A DNA stretch of 39,356 nucleotides from NCBI RefSeq assembly GCF_937941905.1, contig NZ_CALDGS010000151.1, positions 1-39,356 on the forward strand. Direction: 5' to 3'. The stretch comes from an uncultured Mycolicibacterium sp. (GTDB taxonomy: Bacteria > Actinomycetota > Actinomycetes > Mycobacteriales > Mycobacteriaceae). The position numbers and the translations under genes were made by a program. Shown piece after piece: positions 1 through 7,730 of the stretch. Every line of letters starts with the position of its first letter. Position 1 is the first letter of the stretch. The notes under the pieces are model-generated. The model did no database searches, was not told the DNA's origin, and worked only from the letters and a program-made list of their open reading frames with translations.

Positions 1-795
1 CGCCCGGCCCAGGATCTGGTTGCCGAAACAGATGCCGAACAACGGGATCCCGGCGCCGAGCACCTCGCGGGTGACGGCCACCGCGTGGTCTGCGGTGGCC
101 GGGTCGCCCGGGCCGTTGGACAGGAACACCCCGTCGGGTTTGAGCTCGGCGATCTGCTCGAAGGTCGTCCCGGCCGGCAGCACGTTGGTGCGGATGCCGC
201 GCAGCGCGAAGTTGCGCGGGGTGTTGGTCTTGATGCCCAGATCGATCGCGGCGACCGTGAAGCGGTGCGCCCCAACCGGTTCCACCACGTACGGCTCCGG
301 GGTGGTGACGGCCGCCGACAGGTTCGCGCCCAGCATCGACGGCTGGTTGCGCACCCGCTGGAGCAGCTCGTCGACGCCGGCCAGCGCGTCGCCGCTGAAG
401 ATGCCGGCCTTCATCGAGCCCCGGCTGCGCAGGTGCCGCACCACCGCCCGGGTGTCGATGTGGGCGATGCCGACGACGCCCTGGCGCACCAGTTCCTCGT
501 CGAGGGTGCGGTTGGCGCGCCAGTTCGAGGCCCGCGGCGAGGGGTCGCGCACCGCGTAGCCGGCGACCCAGATCCGGTCGTCGCGGCTCTCGTTGTCCTC
601 GTCGTTCCAGCCGGTGTTGCCGATCTGCGGCGCGGTGGCGACCACGATCTGGCCGTGGTAGCTCGGGTCGGTGAGCGTCTCCTGGTACCCCGACATCCCG
701 GTCGAGAACACCGCCTCGCCGAGCGTCTGCCCGACCGCCCCGAAGGACGTGCCGGTGAACACCCGGCCGTCCTCGAGGACCAGCACTGCCTTCAT
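1..795 (-). CDS. carA: Carbamoyl-phosphate synthase small subunit, partial (3' end outside window)
   Basis: Glutaminase subunit of carbamoyl-phosphate synthase. It releases ammonia from glutamine for the CarB subunit, feeding both pyrimidine and arginine synthesis in the cytoplasm. The first 265 residues are present: the N-terminal CarA domain (start MKAVLVLEDGRVFTG) and the beginning of the class I amidotransferase domain, including LSNGPGDP and the nucleophile motif GICFGNQ with Cys at residue 256. The catalytic His and Glu lie beyond the left edge. The ATG at 795 shares one base with the stop of the upstream gene (TGATG), so translation is probably coupled. It is the last visible gene of the pyr operon; carB would be expected next. 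Identification is secure. Confidence 0.96.
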   Translation of the reverse strand, partial: MKAVLVLEDGRVFTGTSFGAVGQTLGEAVFSTGMSGYQETLTDPSYHGQIVVATAPQIGNTGWNDEDNESRDDRIWVAGYAVRDPSPRASNWRANRTLDEELVRQGVVGIAHIDTRAVVRHLRSRGSMKAGIFSGDALAGVDELLQRVRNQPSMLGANLSAAVTTPEPYVVEPVGAHRFTVAAIDLGIKTNTPRNFALRGIRTNVLPAGTTFEQIAELKPDGVFLSNGPGDPATADHAVAVTREVLGAGIPLFGICFGNQILGRA

Positions 796-1328
796 CACGT
801 CACCTTCCCAAGCCAGAGCCCGTACTGTGTGCGGTCGTCACCGCGGAATCCGGTGTCGATCTGCGCGCCCGACGGCAGCCGCCACCGGATCGCCAGGATC
901 GCCTCGTGTGTCTCGTCGTTGTCGTCGGTCACCGTGCCCCCGACGACGACCTTGCCGGCCAGTGCCGGTTCGGTGCGGATCGCCACGATCGACTCGTCGG
1001 GGATCCAGATCGGGTGCGCGCCGGTGCGCTGCAGCATGATGCCTTCCGGGTAGCGGGTGAGCACCGCCTTGGTGCGGAACCCGAGATCGCCGACGACGAC
1101 GCGGTCGATCCAGTTGCCCGCCAGGGTGCTGCCCACGTAGATCCCCTTGGTCGGGCCGATCAACGCCGGCCCGACGGTGTCCGGCAGCGGGGGCAGCGTG
1201 CCGATCGCCGCGATCTGCTGCTCGGCGCGCCGGCGCCAGCCCCGCAGCATCGCCCGGATCACCAGCGCGATCACCACCACCAGCACGGCGGCCATGACCA
1301 GCGACCCGATCAGCGTGCCGGTGTTCAC
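795..1328 (-). CDS. Membrane-anchored protein of the pyr operon (Rv1382-like)
   Basis: A 177-residue protein with one N-terminal membrane helix (about residues 5-28, rich in Val/Ala/Leu), then a basic stretch (RGWRRR) and a soluble domain of about 140 residues predicted to be cytoplasmic. No catalytic motif is visible. Position and length match the conserved mycobacterial protein Rv1382, which always sits between pyrC and carA; homologues are often labelled PH-like or 'export or membrane protein'. The GTG start overlaps the pyrC stop (GTGA), and its own stop overlaps the carA start. Its constant place among pyrimidine genes suggests a role linked to that pathway or simply stable operon membership. 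The function is unknown. Confidence 0.85.
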   Translation of the reverse strand: MNTGTLIGSLVMAAVLVVVIALVIRAMLRGWRRRAEQQIAAIGTLPPLPDTVGPALIGPTKGIYVGSTLAGNWIDRVVVGDLGFRTKAVLTRYPEGIMLQRTGAHPIWIPDESIVAIRTEPALAGKVVVGGTVTDDNDETHEAILAIRWRLPSGAQIDTGFRGDDRTQYGLWLGKVT

Positions 1329-2617
1329 GACGCGACCTTGCCGTCGCGCGCGGTCACCCTGCCGCGCAGCATGGTCAGCGTCACGGTGGCCGGCAGCGTC
1401 ATCGCCTCGTAGGGCGTGTTGTCCGACCGGCTGGCCAGCTCGGCCCCGTGCACCGTCCAGGTGGCGTCCGGATCCACCACGGTGAGGTTGGCCGGCTCGC
1501 CGACCGCCAACGGCCGGCCCTGGTCGGGCAGTCCGACGATGCGGGCCGGCTGCTCGCTCATCACCCGCGCCACCCCGCGCCAGTCCAGCAGGCCGGGGCG
1601 CACCATGGTCTCAACCACCACCGACAGCGCGGTCTGCAGGCCCAGCATGCCGGGCCGGGCCGCGGCGAACTCGCACATCTTCTCGTGCTCGGCGTGCGGG
1701 GCGTGGTCGGTGGCCACGCAGTCGATCACCCCGTCGGCCAGCGCCTGCCGCAGCGCGAGCACGTCGGAGCGCTCCCGCAGCGGCGGGTTGACCCGGTTCA
1801 CCCCGTCGTAGCTCCTCAGCCGTTCGTCGTCGAGCAGCAGGTGGTGCGGGGTGACCTCGGCGGTGATCGAGATCCCTTGCGCCTTCGCCCATCTGACAAG
1901 CTCCACGGTGCCGGCGGTGGAGGCGTGGCAGATGTGCACCCGGGCCCCGGCGTCGCGGGCCAGCAACGCGTCGCGGGCCACGATCGACTCCTCGGCGGCG
2001 CGCGGCCAGCCGGTCAGGCCGAGCCGGGCGGCGGTGGGTCCCTCGTGGGCGACCGCCCCGACGGTCAGCCGGGGTTCCTCGGCGTGCTGGGCGATGAGCA
2101 CCCCCAGGCCGCGGGCGTACTCCAGCGCCCGGCGCATCACCAGCGGGTCGTGCACGCACACCCCGTCGTCGGAGAACATCCGCACCCGCCCGGCACCGGC
2201 GGCCATCAGCCCCATCTCGGTGAGCTGCTTGCCGGCCAGCCCGACGGTGACCGCACCGACCGGGTGCACGTCGACCAGGCCGACCTGCTGACCGCGGTGC
2301 CATACGTAGTCGGTGACCACCACCGAGTCGGCCACCGGGTCGGTGTTGGCCATCGCGAACACCGCCGTGTAGCCGCCGAGCGCGGCGGCGGCCGAACCGG
2401 TCTCGATGTCCTCGGCGTACTCGCGGCCGGGTTCGCGCAGATGGGTGTGCAGGTCGACGAACCCGGGCAGCAGCACCAGACCGTCGGCGTCGATCACCTC
2501 GGCCCCGACGGGCGCGGACAGCTGCGCACCGATCCCGGCGATCTGTCCGTCGGCGACCAGGACGTCGACCTTGTCCCCCTCGCCGTAGAGCCGCACCCCG
2601 CGAATCAGGGTCGTCAT
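1325..2617 (-). CDS. pyrC: Dihydroorotase (class I)
   Basis: Cyclises N-carbamoyl-L-aspartate to dihydroorotate, the third step of UMP synthesis. The product is 430 residues, the usual mycobacterial length. The metal-binding signature HTH (His57, His59) lies in GFVDLHTHLREPG. Further ligand motifs are IAQHAEEP, VHICHAST and ATDHAPH with its catalytic Asp, and this is the amidohydrolase-fold pattern of class I enzymes. A frame stays open upstream, but the ATG at 2617 is chosen because it begins the conserved sequence MTTLIRGVRLYG and forms an ATGA overlap with the end of pyrB. The downstream junction is a GTGA overlap. Regulation is expected through PyrR at the operon leader. Confidence 0.97.
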   Translation of the reverse strand: MTTLIRGVRLYGEGDKVDVLVADGQIAGIGAQLSAPVGAEVIDADGLVLLPGFVDLHTHLREPGREYAEDIETGSAAAALGGYTAVFAMANTDPVADSVVVTDYVWHRGQQVGLVDVHPVGAVTVGLAGKQLTEMGLMAAGAGRVRMFSDDGVCVHDPLVMRRALEYARGLGVLIAQHAEEPRLTVGAVAHEGPTAARLGLTGWPRAAEESIVARDALLARDAGARVHICHASTAGTVELVRWAKAQGISITAEVTPHHLLLDDERLRSYDGVNRVNPPLRERSDVLALRQALADGVIDCVATDHAPHAEHEKMCEFAAARPGMLGLQTALSVVVETMVRPGLLDWRGVARVMSEQPARIVGLPDQGRPLAVGEPANLTVVDPDATWTVHGAELASRSDNTPYEAMTLPATVTLTMLRGRVTARDGKVAS

Positions 2618-3561
2618 GCGCTGATCGCCTCCGTCTCCGCACCCACCAACAGGTGGAACAGCACCGCCATCCGCACGTGCACACCGTTGGAAACCTGTTG
2701 CAGCACCGCCGATTGCGGGCAGTCGGCCACCGAGGAGGCGATCTCCATGCCGCGCATCATCGGGCCCGGGTGCATCACCACCGCCCGCTCGCCGAGCAGC
2801 TTGCGGCGCTGTTCGGACAGGCCGTAGCGGGCCGAGTACTCGCGGGCCGACGGGAAGAACACCCCGTTCATCCGCTCGGCCTGCACCCGCAGCATCACCA
2901 CCGCGTCGGCGGCCGGCAGCTCGGCGTCGAGGTCGTGCGACACGGTGGCCGGCCACTGCTCCACCCCGACCGGCAGCAGGGTGGGCGGGGCGACCAGCAC
3001 CACCTCCGCGCCCAGGGTGTGCAGCAGCAGCACGTTGGACCGGGCCACCCGGCTGTGCAGGATGTCGCCGACGAACACCACCCGGCGGCCCTCGATGCCG
3101 CCGAGGCGCTGGCGCAGCGTGAGCGCGTCGAGCAGCGCCTGGGTGGGGTGTTCGTGGGCGCCGTCACCGGCGTTGACGACGGCCGGGCCGTCCGGGGCGG
3201 TCCAGGCGGCCAGCTGCTGCGCCGCGCCGGAGGCCGGGTGGCGGATGATCAGCGCGTCGGCGCCGGCGGCGCGCAGCGTCAGCGCGGTGTCGCGCAGCGA
3301 CTCGCCCTTGCCGACCGAGGAGCCGGAGGCGCTGACGTTGATCACGTCGGCGCTCATCCACTTGCCCGCCACCTCGAACGACACCCGGGTGCGGGTGGAG
3401 TTCTCGTAGAACATCGTGATGATGGTGCGGCCGCGCAGGGTGGGCAGCTTCTTGACCTCGCGGCCGAGCAGCGCGGCGGCGAACCGGTCGGCGTCGTCGA
3501 GGATCGCCACCGCCTCGTCGCGGCTGAGATCGCCCGCCGACAGCAGATGCCTGGCAGTCAC
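2614..3561 (-). CDS. pyrB: Aspartate carbamoyltransferase catalytic subunit
   Basis: Joins carbamoyl phosphate and aspartate to give carbamoyl aspartate, the committed step of pyrimidine synthesis. The 315-residue protein shows the carbamoyl-phosphate motif STRTR at residues 55-59 (FYENSTRTRVSFE), the second motif HPTQALLD, the VGDILHSRVARSN segment and the aspartate-domain motif HPGPMMRG. No pyrI-like regulatory subunit gene is nearby, as usual for actinobacteria. The GTG start at 3561 overlaps the pyrR stop (GTGA), and the stop overlaps the pyrC start. The call rests on several family-specific motifs and is secure. Confidence 0.97.
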   Translation of the reverse strand: MTARHLLSAGDLSRDEAVAILDDADRFAAALLGREVKKLPTLRGRTIITMFYENSTRTRVSFEVAGKWMSADVINVSASGSSVGKGESLRDTALTLRAAGADALIIRHPASGAAQQLAAWTAPDGPAVVNAGDGAHEHPTQALLDALTLRQRLGGIEGRRVVFVGDILHSRVARSNVLLLHTLGAEVVLVAPPTLLPVGVEQWPATVSHDLDAELPAADAVVMLRVQAERMNGVFFPSAREYSARYGLSEQRRKLLGERAVVMHPGPMMRGMEIASSVADCPQSAVLQQVSNGVHVRMAVLFHLLVGAETEAISA

Positions 3562-4109
3562 TTCGAGATCACCACCCCATCCCGGCCGTCGTGTTCGGCC
3601 AGCAGCACGTGCACGCTCTCGCTGCGCGAGGTCGGCACGTTCTTGCCCACGTAGTCGGCCCGCACCGGCAGCTCCCGGTGGCCGCGGTCGACGAGCACGG
3701 CCAGCTGCACCACCGCGGGCCGGCCGATGTCGCGCAGCGCGTCCAGGGCGGCCCGCACCGAGCGGCCGGAGTACAGCACGTCGTCGACGAGGATCACCAG
3801 CGCGCCGTCGATGCCACCCTCGGGGATCGTGGTGTCGGCCAGCGGCCGCGGCGGTTTGATGTTCAGATCGTCGCGATAGAGCGTGATGTCGAGCGCGCCG
3901 TGCGCCGGGCGCACACCGGAGAAGTCGTGGATCCGCTCGGCCAGCCGGTTCGCGAGGGTGACCCCGCGGGTCGGGATGCCCAGCAGCACCACCCGCCGGG
4001 CGTCAGGCGCGTCGAGGGCGGTCTTCTCGATGATCTGATGAGCGATCCGGGAGACGGTGCGACCGACGTCGGCCGCGGACATCAACTCCCGATCGGTGCC
4101 TGACCCCAC
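3558..4109 (-). CDS. pyrR: Bifunctional pyr operon regulator / uracil phosphoribosyltransferase
   Basis: An RNA-binding regulator of the pyr operon that senses UMP/UTP and has weak uracil phosphoribosyltransferase activity. The 183-residue protein has the phosphoribosyltransferase-fold PRPP motif VILVDDVLYSGRS (about residues 107-119), the GIPTRG segment and the basic, RNA-contacting DITLYRDDL region. The GTG start at 4109 is preferred over an internal ATG at 4082 because AGGAGG (4121-4126) lies 11 bases upstream of it. It is the first gene of the operon. In M. smegmatis PyrR is reported to repress pyr translation by binding the mRNA leader. A matching hairpin lies directly before this ribosome-binding site, so autoregulation is likely. 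Confidence 0.96.
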   Translation of the reverse strand: MGSGTDRELMSAADVGRTVSRIAHQIIEKTALDAPDARRVVLLGIPTRGVTLANRLAERIHDFSGVRPAHGALDITLYRDDLNIKPPRPLADTTIPEGGIDGALVILVDDVLYSGRSVRAALDALRDIGRPAVVQLAVLVDRGHRELPVRADYVGKNVPTSRSESVHVLLAEHDGRDGVVISK

Positions 4110-4128
4110 GATGGACCGGACCTCCTTC

Positions 4129-4146
4129 TCCGCCTCACGGGACGGA
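4129..4146 (-). promoter_or_regulatory. Predicted PyrR-binding hairpin in pyr operon leader
   Basis: On the minus strand the leader reads TCCGTCCCGTGAGGCGGA. TCCG pairs with CGGA, a U bulges, then CC pairs with GG, leaving a loop that fits the NGNGA pattern of Bacillus PyrR-binding loops. The hairpin ends two bases before AAGGAGG of the pyrR ribosome-binding site. PyrR binding would therefore stabilise it and block ribosome entry, rather than controlling a terminator; no terminator hairpin is visible. The loop match is read directly, and the binding is inferred. Confidence 0.65.
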
Positions 4147-4172
4147 TCGTTAAAGGACGTCGAACTGCGGCG

Positions 4173-4178
4173 AGCCTA
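4173..4178 (-). promoter_or_regulatory. Predicted -10 box of the pyr operon
   Basis: TAGGCT on the minus strand fits the mycobacterial SigA TANNNT box. It would start a leader of about 55-58 bases containing the PyrR hairpin. No convincing -35 is seen, which is common in mycobacteria. Confidence 0.45.
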
Positions 4179-4199
4179 TCACCCGCCGCGGCGACTCAG

Positions 4200-4205
4200 T
4201 ACGCT
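4200..4205 (+). promoter_or_regulatory. Predicted -10 box, leaderless start of serine hydrolase gene
   Basis: TACGCT followed by six bases and then the GTG at 4212. Transcription would begin at the start codon itself. The box lies back to back with the pyr promoter, 21 bases away. Confidence 0.5.
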
Positions 4206-4211
4206 GGCGCG

Positions 4212-5417
4212 GTGCGATCCGAGGCCAACCTGCAACCCGTTTCCGAGGCCATCGACGCTGGTCTGCTGGCCGGCGCGGTCACCCTGGTGTGGCGCGACGG
4301 ACGTGTGGAGCAGGTCGGTGAACTTGGTCACCGTGACGTCGCCGCGGGGCTGCCGATGCGCCGCGACACCATCTTCCGCATCGCCTCGATGACCAAGCCG
4401 GTGACGGTCGCCGCGGCGATGACCTTCGTCGACGAGGGCCGGCTCGCGCTGACCGACCCGGTGGCGAAGTGGCTGCCGGAGTTGGCCGACATGCGGGTGC
4501 TCGACACCCCGGGCGGGCCGTTGGACCGGACCCATCCGGCGCGCCGCCCGATCACCGTCGACGACCTGATGACGCACCGCTCCGGGCTGGCCTACTTCTT
4601 CTCCGTGGGCGGCCCGCTGGCGCGGGCCTACCAGCGGATCTCGATCAAGCAGGACGCCGACCGCTGGCTGGCCGAGATCGCCGCGCTGCCGCTGGAGCAC
4701 CAGCCCGGCGAGCGGATGACCTACAGCAACGCCACCGACGTGCTGGGCATCCTGCTGGAGCGGCTGGCCGGCCGGCCGCTGCACGAGATCCTCGCCGAGC
4801 GGATCCTGGGGCCGGTGGGCATGCCCGACACCGGGTTCTGCATCGACCCGCGCAACCGGGGCCGGGTGGCCACCATGTACCGGATCGGCCCGGACGGCAC
4901 CCTCGACCACGACGTGGTGGGGCCGCCGCCGGTCACCCCGCCGCCGTTCTGCATGGGCGGGGCCGCACTGTTCTCCACCGCCGACGACTATCTGCGGTTC
5001 GCGCGGATGTTGTTGGCGGACGGGCAGATCGACGGGGTGCGGGTGCTCTCGGAACGGTCGGCGCGGCTGATGCGCACCGACCGGCTGACCGCCGAGCAGA
5101 AGCGCCACCCGTTCCTGGGCATGCCGTTCTGGGTGGGCCGCGGGTTCGGGCTGAACCTGTCGGTGGTGACCGACCCGGCCCGGTCCCGGCCGCTGTTCGG
5201 GCCGGGCGGGCTGGGCACCTTCGGCTGGCCGGGCGCCTACGGCACCTGGTGGCAGGCCGACCCGGAGGCGAACCTGGTGGTGCTGTACCTCACCCAGAAC
5301 TTCCCGGACTTCTCCGCCGACGCGGCCGCCGCGGTGGCGGGCAACACCTCGCTGCTGCGACTGCAGTCGGTGCAGCCGAAGTTCGTCCGGCGCACCTACC
5401 AGGCGCTGGACCTCTAG
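4212..5417 (+). CDS. Serine hydrolase, beta-lactamase / class C esterase family
   Basis: A 401-residue penicillin-binding-protein-fold hydrolase. The nucleophile motif SxxK is SMTK (Ser59, Lys62), and the second motif YSN is at residues 171-173 (MTYSNATD). The C-terminal third motif appears as GGLGTFGWPGAYGTWW, where the usual KTG/HTG is replaced by a Gly-rich sequence, as in many esterase-type members. No signal peptide is evident, so it is probably cytoplasmic. Mycobacteria carry many such paralogues (the LipD/LipL/Rv1367c type), usually esterases rather than true beta-lactamases. It is divergent from pyrR and nine bases ahead of the monooxygenase gene, so the two may be cotranscribed. Family is secure; substrate is unknown. 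Confidence 0.9.
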   Translation: MRSEANLQPVSEAIDAGLLAGAVTLVWRDGRVEQVGELGHRDVAAGLPMRRDTIFRIASMTKPVTVAAAMTFVDEGRLALTDPVAKWLPELADMRVLDTPGGPLDRTHPARRPITVDDLMTHRSGLAYFFSVGGPLARAYQRISIKQDADRWLAEIAALPLEHQPGERMTYSNATDVLGILLERLAGRPLHEILAERILGPVGMPDTGFCIDPRNRGRVATMYRIGPDGTLDHDVVGPPPVTPPPFCMGGAALFSTADDYLRFARMLLADGQIDGVRVLSERSARLMRTDRLTAEQKRHPFLGMPFWVGRGFGLNLSVVTDPARSRPLFGPGGLGTFGWPGAYGTWWQADPEANLVVLYLTQNFPDFSADAAAAVAGNTSLLRLQSVQPKFVRRTYQALDL

Positions 5418-5426
5418 TTCGAGCCC

Positions 5427-6635
5427 ATGGCCGTCCCCACGGTGTTGATCAGCGGCGCCGGCATCGCCGGTCCGGCCGCGGCGTTCTGGTTTTCCCGCAA
5501 CGGGTTTCGCGTCGTGGTGGTGGAGTCGGCGGCAGGCGTCCGGCCGGGCGGGCAGACGGTGGACCTGCGCGGCGCCGGCGTGCAGGTCATCGGCCGGATG
5601 GGCCTGTCCGAGCCGATGCGCCGGCGCGCCCTGTTCCAGCGCGGCATCGCCTGGGTGCGCGCCGACGGCCGCCGCCGCGCCGAGATGCCGGTGACCGCGT
5701 TCGACGGCAACGGACCGGTGTCCGAACTGGAGATCCTGCGCGACGATCTGGTCGACATGCTGTACGCGGCCACCCGCGACACCGTCGAGTACCGGTTCGG
5801 TACCCGCATCGCCGAACTGCACCCGGACGGCACCGGGGTGACCGTGGCGCTGTCGGACGGCACCGAGCTGCGCGCCGCGCTCGTCGTCGGCGCCGACGGG
5901 CTGCACTCGGCGGTGCGACGCATGGTGTTCGGCCCCGAGAAGCGCTTCCTGCGCCGACTCGGCGGTTACAGCGCATGGTTCACCGCGCCCGACCCGGTCG
6001 GCCTGGACGGCTGGTACCTGATGTACCAGGCGCCGGGCGGGCTGAACGCCTCACTGCGGCCGTCCCGGGAGCCGGGCTCGGCCAAGGCGGGCCTGGCGTT
6101 CCGGGCCGGGCCGATCGACGACGACCGGCACGACCGCGCTGCGCAGTGGGACCTGCTCGCCGAGCAGTTCGCCGGGGCGGGCTGGCACTGCGAGGAGCTG
6201 CTGCTGGCCGCCCGCGACGCCGAGGACTTCTACTTCGACGAGTTCTGCCAGGTGCACATGGACCGCTGGACCCGCGGCCGGGTGGCGCTGGTCGGCGACG
6301 CCGGGTACTGCGCCTCCCCGCTGTCCGGGACCGGCGCCGGCCTGGCGCTGGCGGGTGCCTACCTGCTGGCCGGCGAGGTCGGCCCGGCCGCCGGGTGCGA
6401 CGCCGACCGGCTGGCCCGGGCGCTGGACGCCTACGACCGGCGCATGCGGCCGTACGTGGACCGCTGCCAGGACCTGCCGAACACCATCGACCGGTTCCTG
6501 CCGCTGACCGGCAAGCAGATCGAGTCCAACGCCTCGGCGATGAAGTGGATGCAGCGCCGGCCGTTCCGGCCGCTGGCCGCCCGGCTGTGGTTCCGCGCCG
6601 CCGAGTCGATCGAGCTGCCCGACTACCCGGACTGA
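5427..6635 (+). CDS. FAD-dependent aromatic-ring-type monooxygenase
   Basis: A 402-residue flavoprotein of the p-hydroxybenzoate hydroxylase/TetX superfamily, expected to hydroxylate or epoxidise a small hydrophobic substrate using NAD(P)H and O2. The N-terminal dinucleotide-binding motif is GAGIAGPAAA (about residues 10-19). The DG motif is VVGADGLHSAVRR (Asp157), and the GD motif binding the FAD ribityl chain is VALVGDAGYCASP (Asp291). The start at 5427 follows the hydrolase stop by nine bases without a clear Shine-Dalgarno. Its last 13 bases overlap the end of nusB on the other strand. Substrate cannot be told from sequence; related genes occur in drug and terpene oxidation and in secondary metabolism. 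Confidence 0.9.
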   Translation: MAVPTVLISGAGIAGPAAAFWFSRNGFRVVVVESAAGVRPGGQTVDLRGAGVQVIGRMGLSEPMRRRALFQRGIAWVRADGRRRAEMPVTAFDGNGPVSELEILRDDLVDMLYAATRDTVEYRFGTRIAELHPDGTGVTVALSDGTELRAALVVGADGLHSAVRRMVFGPEKRFLRRLGGYSAWFTAPDPVGLDGWYLMYQAPGGLNASLRPSREPGSAKAGLAFRAGPIDDDRHDRAAQWDLLAEQFAGAGWHCEELLLAARDAEDFYFDEFCQVHMDRWTRGRVALVGDAGYCASPLSGTGAGLALAGAYLLAGEVGPAAGCDADRLARALDAYDRRMRPYVDRCQDLPNTIDRFLPLTGKQIESNASAMKWMQRRPFRPLAARLWFRAAESIELPDYPD

Positions 6636-7162
6636 GCGCCGCCGTCCCCCGGGCCCGCGGCGCCGGGGTCCGCGTCACCGGAACCCGCGCCGGCACCGCC
6701 GCCGCGGACGGCGCGGGCGGCCTTGCGGATCTGCGGGGTCACCAGCATGACCTGGCCGAGCACCCCGTTGACGAAGCCCGGCGACTCCTCGGTGGACAGC
6801 TGCTTGGCCAGCTCCACGGCCTCGTCGACGGCCACCGGCTCGGGCACGTCGTCGGCGTACAGCAGCTCCCACACCGCCACCCGCAGGATGGCACGGTCCA
6901 CCGCGGGCAGCCGCTCCAGCGTCCAGCCGTGCAGGTGCGAGGCGATCAGGTCGTCGATGTGGGCCAGGTGCTCGGTGACGCCGTGCACCACGGTCACCGT
7001 GTAGGGGTTCAGCAGCGGCAGGTCGGGGTCCTTGTCCACCAACGCATTTCGCTCCGAGGCCACCTCGGCCGGGGTCACTGCCCGGGCTTCGGCCTCGAAC
7101 AGCAGCTCGACGGCGCGCTTGCGGGCCTGGCGGCGTCCCCGGTCGGCACGCCGTTCAGCCAT
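6623..7162 (-). CDS. nusB: Transcription antitermination factor NusB
   Basis: An RNA-binding subunit of the antitermination complex that, with NusE/S10, recognises boxA in rRNA leaders. The 179-residue protein shows the all-helical NusB pattern: basic N-terminus with RRQARKRAVELLFEAE, then LERLPAVDRAILRVAVWELLY, VDEAVELAKQ and the closing GFVNGVLGQV. After about residue 145 it has a Gly/Ala/Pro/Asp-rich tail of some 35 residues that looks disordered and goes beyond the core fold. The ATG at 7162 overlaps the end of efp by eight bases, giving a pepQ-efp-nusB operon as in M. tuberculosis. The 3' end overlaps the convergent monooxygenase gene. Confidence 0.95.
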   Translation of the reverse strand: MAERRADRGRRQARKRAVELLFEAEARAVTPAEVASERNALVDKDPDLPLLNPYTVTVVHGVTEHLAHIDDLIASHLHGWTLERLPAVDRAILRVAVWELLYADDVPEPVAVDEAVELAKQLSTEESPGFVNGVLGQVMLVTPQIRKAARAVRGGGAGAGSGDADPGAAGPGDGGAQSG

Positions 7163-7718
7163 TCACGCGGCCCAGGTAGCTGCCGTCGCGGGTGTCGACC
7201 TTGATCTTGTCGCCGATGTTGATGAACAGCGGCACCTGCACCTCGGCCCCGGTCTCCACGGTGGCCGGCTTGGTGCCGGCGTTGGACCGGTCGCCCTGCA
7301 GGCCCGGCTCGGTGTGGGTGACCTCGAGCTCGACCGAGGTGGGCAGCTCGAGGTACAGCGGGGTGCCGTTGTGGAAGGCGATCTGCACCGGCATGCTCTC
7401 GAGCAGGAAGTCGGCGGCCTTGCCGACCAGCGACTCGGGCAGCGGGTGCTGCTCGAAGTCCTCGCTGTCCATGAACACGTAGTCCGAACCGTCGCGGTAC
7501 AGATACGTCGCGTCGCGCCGGTCGACGGTGGCGGTCTCCACCTTCACCCCGGCGTTGAACGTCTTGTCGACGACCTTGCCCTGCACGACGTTCTTGAGCT
7601 TCGTGCGCACGAACGCCGGACCCTTCCCCGGCTTGACGTGCTGGAACTCGACGATTTGCCACAGCTGGCCGTCGATAACCAGCACCAGGCCATTCTTGAA
7701 GTCGGCGGTCGTTGCCAC
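7155..7718 (-). CDS. efp: Elongation factor P
   Basis: Relieves ribosome stalling at consecutive prolines by binding next to the P-site tRNA. The 187-residue protein has the three beta-barrel domains of the family, with the C-terminal signature region around INIGDKIKVDTRDGSYLGR. The loop that reaches the peptidyl-transferase centre reads KPGKGPAF, with Lys32 flanked symmetrically (Pro30-Gly31-Lys32-Gly33-Pro34). This PGKGP type has been described in actinobacteria as active without lysine modification, which fits the lack of modification genes nearby. The GTG start has GGAG upstream and lies 12 bases after pepQ. Secure. Confidence 0.97.
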   Translation of the reverse strand: MATTADFKNGLVLVIDGQLWQIVEFQHVKPGKGPAFVRTKLKNVVQGKVVDKTFNAGVKVETATVDRRDATYLYRDGSDYVFMDSEDFEQHPLPESLVGKAADFLLESMPVQIAFHNGTPLYLELPTSVELEVTHTEPGLQGDRSNAGTKPATVETGAEVQVPLFINIGDKIKVDTRDGSYLGRVNG

Positions 7719-7730
7719 GGTCGTAATCTC

